A stretch of 64,000 bases of DNA, taken from assembly GCA_959347315.1 (NCBI GenBank), contig OY365818.1, positions 2,031,222 to 2,095,221 of the forward strand, read 5' to 3'. The translations under genes were made by a program, and so were the position numbers. Each line of letters begins with the position of its first letter. Position 1 is the first letter of the stretch. The stretch comes from Bimastos eiseni. Taxonomy: Eukaryota > Annelida > Clitellata > Crassiclitellata > Lumbricidae. The notes beneath the pieces were generated by a model. The model had not been told where the DNA came from and searched no databases. It saw only the letters and a program-made list of their open reading frames with translations. Positions 61,738 to 64,000 of this stretch are shown one piece after another.

Positions 61738-64000
61738 CAATAACATACACACTTATAATGTATATAGGATGTTTTAATTGGGCATTGCTAATTGTTATTT
61801 TACCCTTAATCAGATGTTTGGCCTATTTGTAGCTGTGGAGGAGCTTTGATGCCGGGCGATGGGTTGAAAAAAAAGTGGGTGGGAAAGGAGAAAGCAGGGT
61901 TCTGCTGAGCGGGATTCTGCTATTGGAGTTTACAGCTGTTAACATAGATACGTTCATTCCTGTTGAAAACTTATATAGCACCCCTCAAGAGGCCCACTCG
62001 GAGGGTACCGCGACAAATGGTTCTCTGACAAATTATTGACGACAAATGGTTCACTGACAAATTATTGACGACAAATGGTTCACGGATGAAATGTTCACAG
62101 CCAAAATTTTATTTTTAGTCCATTGTATATGGCCAAATGGAAGTAGGATTGATGATAATAATGTTTGCTAATTCAAATTTCTGTTTCAGCAAGGTTTATT
62201 TTAATTTTAATTAATCCAACTTTTCAGGCTAGAATTCTTTTCTTCAATAATCCAACTTCTAGTTAAGCAAGCATTATTTTCATCTACATAATATTATCAT
62301 CTATTCAGGAAGAATTTCTTGCATCAATCCAACTTCTATTTAAGCAAGCATTATTATCATCAATCCAACTTCTATAATTCTATTTTACCGAGTACAGTTG
62401 GCGAATAACAGCTTTTCGGTTGTGAATCTTTTGTGTGTGACCATTTGTGTGTGACCATTTGTGTGTTACCATTTGTGTTACCATTTGTCGTCAACTGTTT
62501 ATCGGTGAACCATTTGACATGACACTCGTTTGTGAGTACTCCCACCCCAACCACTGCGATATACATTAGACTTGATATTGATTCAATTCTATGACATAAT
62601 TTCCTATTTAGACTGGTTTCCTTGTTTGGCTTTTCGTTGTAGCCAAGACCCTTCCAAGGGTCGTCTGATGGTATAGCCATACTTCATAGGGAAGAGGAGA
62701 GCAGTCCCTATATTTTCACTGTCAGGGGCCATAAAAACAGTCGAATTACACTTTGAAAACGTCATTCTGATATGCAGTGTCAATTATAAACATCACAGAA
62801 AACTCAAAAGCCTTGAAGTTGACAATTTTTATACCTTTTATTCTCAATTGTGTCGTCTTTATTTATCGCCCGCAGAGTGGGCGATAAATATATCGTCAGC
62901 GTGCCATAAATAGCCTGTTGGCAGGCTCTGTGACACATCTATTTTAGATGTTGGGTTTGTTTGTTGAGTTTTTGCTGACGTGTTTGTTGTTTGTTTTTCT
63001 AGTGGTGTTAATCGGAGATTCGGGCGTCGGGAAGAGTAATCTGTTGTCCCGTTTCACTCGCAACGAATTCAACCTTGAGAGCAAGAGTACAATCGGGGTG
63101 GAATTTGCTACTAGGTTTGTTACTCAAGCAGTCAGTTCATCGGTTGGTTGGTCAGTAAAACTTGCAGTTTAACGACAATCTGTGAATGATAACAAAAATC
63201 ATTAGCGTCGCCCTCCTCGTTTATTATCCAGACTTGGGACTGGCACTATGTTTGTCAGTGTATTAATAGCCAGTCAATTAGGGAGTCAACCAATGGTGAG
63301 TTCATAAGCCAGTCAGTGAGTCGGACAAAAAGTCAGTCAAAATTAATTCGTTTGTTGATCTGTTAAATCTTTTCATTCAGTTTTACTCATTCATTAATTT
63401 ATTCTTTCTTTCTTTCTTTCTACTGGTCCTCTGTCATCTGTTCACCTAGAGATCAGTTGATTCAGATCATTTTAATAAGATTTATTTCCTAGTCCATTTG
63501 TTGATTCTGCATTGAATGTTAATCCAGGCTTATACTAATGGCCTTTAATTAAGGAATTTTTCAAGATCAGTTGTTGTGTAAGAGAAGCAGTCCATTCGAT
63601 GAAGCATACAGTAAGTAATATTAAGCACTATTGAGATGTATAACGTAATGGGCGCCTTGCATAACTGCCCAAGAATCAGGGGCATCAATCCCCCCCATGA
63701 GTGATGGAGGCAAACCCCCAGTCCCAAGTTTCAGGAAGGCAAGATATTCCCACGTAAGACTCAAATAATATCCACCTACCTGAAATTAGAAGCATTTGCC
63801 TCCGGACCCCCCTCTTATCTGGACTCCCTGCCAGGGGTTAAATTCGACTTCTGTAATAATACGTCATCATTCGTTCATAGTGTATTCATAGTCATACTGT
63901 GGTTTGTTAGTTTGAAATTAAACGAATATTATTATTAACGTTAACATGCTGACCAAGTCCTCCTGTGTTTCTGTTTCTTAGGAGTATCCAGGTCGATGGA
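56984..64000 (+). CDS. rab11: Rab11 small GTPase (5' part, exons 1-3, runs off the window)
   Basis: Exons 56984-57029, 63003-63114 and 63982-64000 join in frame to read [53 protein letters not shown] and [14 protein letters not shown] is the P-loop and STIGVEF contains the switch I threonine. [12 protein letters not shown] is specific to Rab11. Rab11 controls recycling endosomes and exocytosis. The intron after LFK sits where it does in vertebrate RAB11A. Intron 1 is about 6 kb. The rest of the G domain and the C-terminal cysteines lie outside the window. Confidence 0.97.
57720..57880. repeat. AT microsatellites
   Basis: Three short (TA)n tracts in Rab11 intron 1. Confidence 0.85.
57965..58142 (+). 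mobile_element. non-LTR retrotransposon 3' end
   Basis: Reads as a degenerate WNSFPLSL...[13 protein letters not shown], then the tail GAGCGCTTCTGATTATGAGGGGTGCTATATAAGTTTTCAATTACAAT. It is the best preserved copy of this tail type in the window. Confidence 0.8.
58585..58698 (-). mobile_element. tRNA-Lys-like SINE head
   Basis: The minus strand reads GTGGCTCATCAGTCAGAGCGC, an arm near CTTTTTAC-type sequence, and GGGTTCAAGCCC as B box. The acceptor stem is not conserved. Confidence 0.6.
59030..59370. repeat. degenerate TGATCA-rich repeat region
   Basis: Variants of GATCATAGATGTTCTGGTGA and TTGGATCATGTGATCA recur at irregular spacing in Rab11 intron 1. Confidence 0.6.
59840..60060. repeat. 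minisatellite, GGGTCATTTTGACTGTTTGC / GGGTCATTTTTATCATGGGA units
   Basis: About six alternating 33-40 bp units in Rab11 intron 1. Confidence 0.85.
60190..60390. repeat. (ATT)n-rich region
   Basis: ATTATTATT tracts interrupted by unique sequence, in Rab11 intron 1. Confidence 0.85.
60835..60890. repeat. (TA)n microsatellite
   Basis: Interrupted TA repeats, in Rab11 intron 1. Confidence 0.9.
60932..61008 (+). ncRNA. twister-like ribozyme motif, copy 5
   Basis: AGTGTCAG, TCCCAAG, CCTGG, ATGAA, AGGAGGG, TGATG, a variable loop, GTGTCATTAAACTGAAG. Compared with other copies the proposed P1 pair C-G has become T-A on both strands (GGGTGA with TCATTAA instead of GGGCGA with TCGTTAA), so pairing is kept. 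Confidence 0.5.
61520..61745. repeat. AT and AC microsatellite cluster
   Basis: Several (TA)n tracts and an ACACACAC block, in Rab11 intron 1. Confidence 0.85.
61966..62015 (-). mobile_element. LINE 3' tail fragment
   Basis: AACTTATATAGCACCCCTCAAGAGGCCCACTCGGAGGGTACCG is the reversed tail, directly next to the fold-back element. Confidence 0.45.
62020..62525. mobile_element. fold-back-like element with repeat-bearing inverted ends
   Basis: The left end has three units of GACAAATGGTTCACTGACAA type (62020-62105). The right end carries the reverse complement (TTTGTCGTCAACTG, GGTGAACCATTTGAC) plus ACCATTTGTGTGTG units (62430-62525). The middle holds AATCCAACTTCTA and AAGCAAGCATTATT repeats and no coding capacity. 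Confidence 0.55.
62860..62890. repeat. perfect 12-bp stem hairpin
   Basis: TATTTATCGCCC, loop GCAGAGT, GGGCGATAAATA. It lies about 110 bp before Rab11 exon 2. Confidence 0.85.
63003..63114 (+). CDS. rab11: Rab11 exon 2 (P-loop and switch I)
   Basis: Acceptor GTTTTTCTAG, donor ACTAG|GTTTGT. Encodes [12 protein letters not shown] through GVEFAT plus two bases of Arg. Confidence 0.97.
63165..63247 (-). ncRNA. twister-like ribozyme motif, copy 6
   Basis: On the minus strand: AGTGCCAG, TCCCAAG, TCTGG, ATAATAAACGAGGAGGG, CGACGCTAATG, loop, GATTGTCGTTAAACTG. P4 and P1 are both perfect. The linker after P4 is a few bases longer than in other copies. It lies 50 bp after Rab11 exon 2. Confidence 0.5.
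63982..64000 (+). CDS. rab11: Rab11 exon 3 (partial)
   Basis: Acceptor TGTTTCTTAG. The first base completes Arg, then SIQVDG, the Rab11 sequence after switch I. Cut by the window edge. Confidence 0.9.

Noticed and set aside
1..64000. CRISPR arrays, operons, bacterial or viral genes
   Set aside because: Tandem arrays here lack unique spacers of constant size, and all real genes are spliced animal genes.

Overview
This window is nuclear DNA of an animal. It carries spliced genes with GT-AG introns, many microsatellites, tRNA-derived SINEs, 3' ends of non-LTR retrotransposons and hAT-type MITEs. Gene content (a Myc with an intron at EDEIDVVSV, a Vasa with eight CCHC zinc knuckles, TMEM232, Rab11) fits a bilaterian invertebrate. 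I cannot name the phylum from the sequence alone.

Layout. 1-5400: gene-free, microsatellite-rich, with four copies of a short structured repeat that resembles the twister self-cleaving ribozyme. 5400-11642 (+): a Myc-family bHLH-leucine-zipper gene with a likely non-coding exon 1 and two coding exons. Its second intron opens with a 257-codon in-frame continuation of exon 2 that encodes tandem AT-hook repeats and holds five further 5' splice sites in the same phase as the main donor. 11643-19600: probable long Myc 3' UTR, then intergenic DNA with one unidentified coding-like segment near 16.6 kb and a hairpin-forming minisatellite just upstream of vasa. 19615-41313 (+): a complete vasa/DDX4 gene that I could resolve into 27 coding exons (2838 nt, 945 aa). 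The splice phases agree at every junction. Its introns are full of MITEs, SINEs and LINE tails. 44301-55859 (-): a complete TMEM232 gene in 13 coding exons (2373 nt, 790 aa), with minisatellite-rich introns. 56984-64000 (+): the first three exons of Rab11, which runs off the right edge.

Vasa and TMEM232 are tail to tail. TMEM232 and Rab11 are head to head, with about 1.1 kb between start codons and a housekeeping-type ETS/YY1 promoter on the Rab11 side. Vasa is a germ-line RNA helicase and mouse TMEM232 has been linked to the sperm flagellum, so two neighbours have germ-cell roles. I see no sign of co-regulation.

Strongest points for follow-up: (1) the Myc AT-hook extension with its ladder of frame-preserving donors; (2) the six twister-like repeats, one with a compensatory change in the proposed P1 stem; (3) expansion of vasa zinc knuckles by duplication of symmetrical phase-1 exons together with intron sequence. 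Exon boundaries were read by eye from splice sites, frame and similarity to remembered families. No alignment or transcript data were available.
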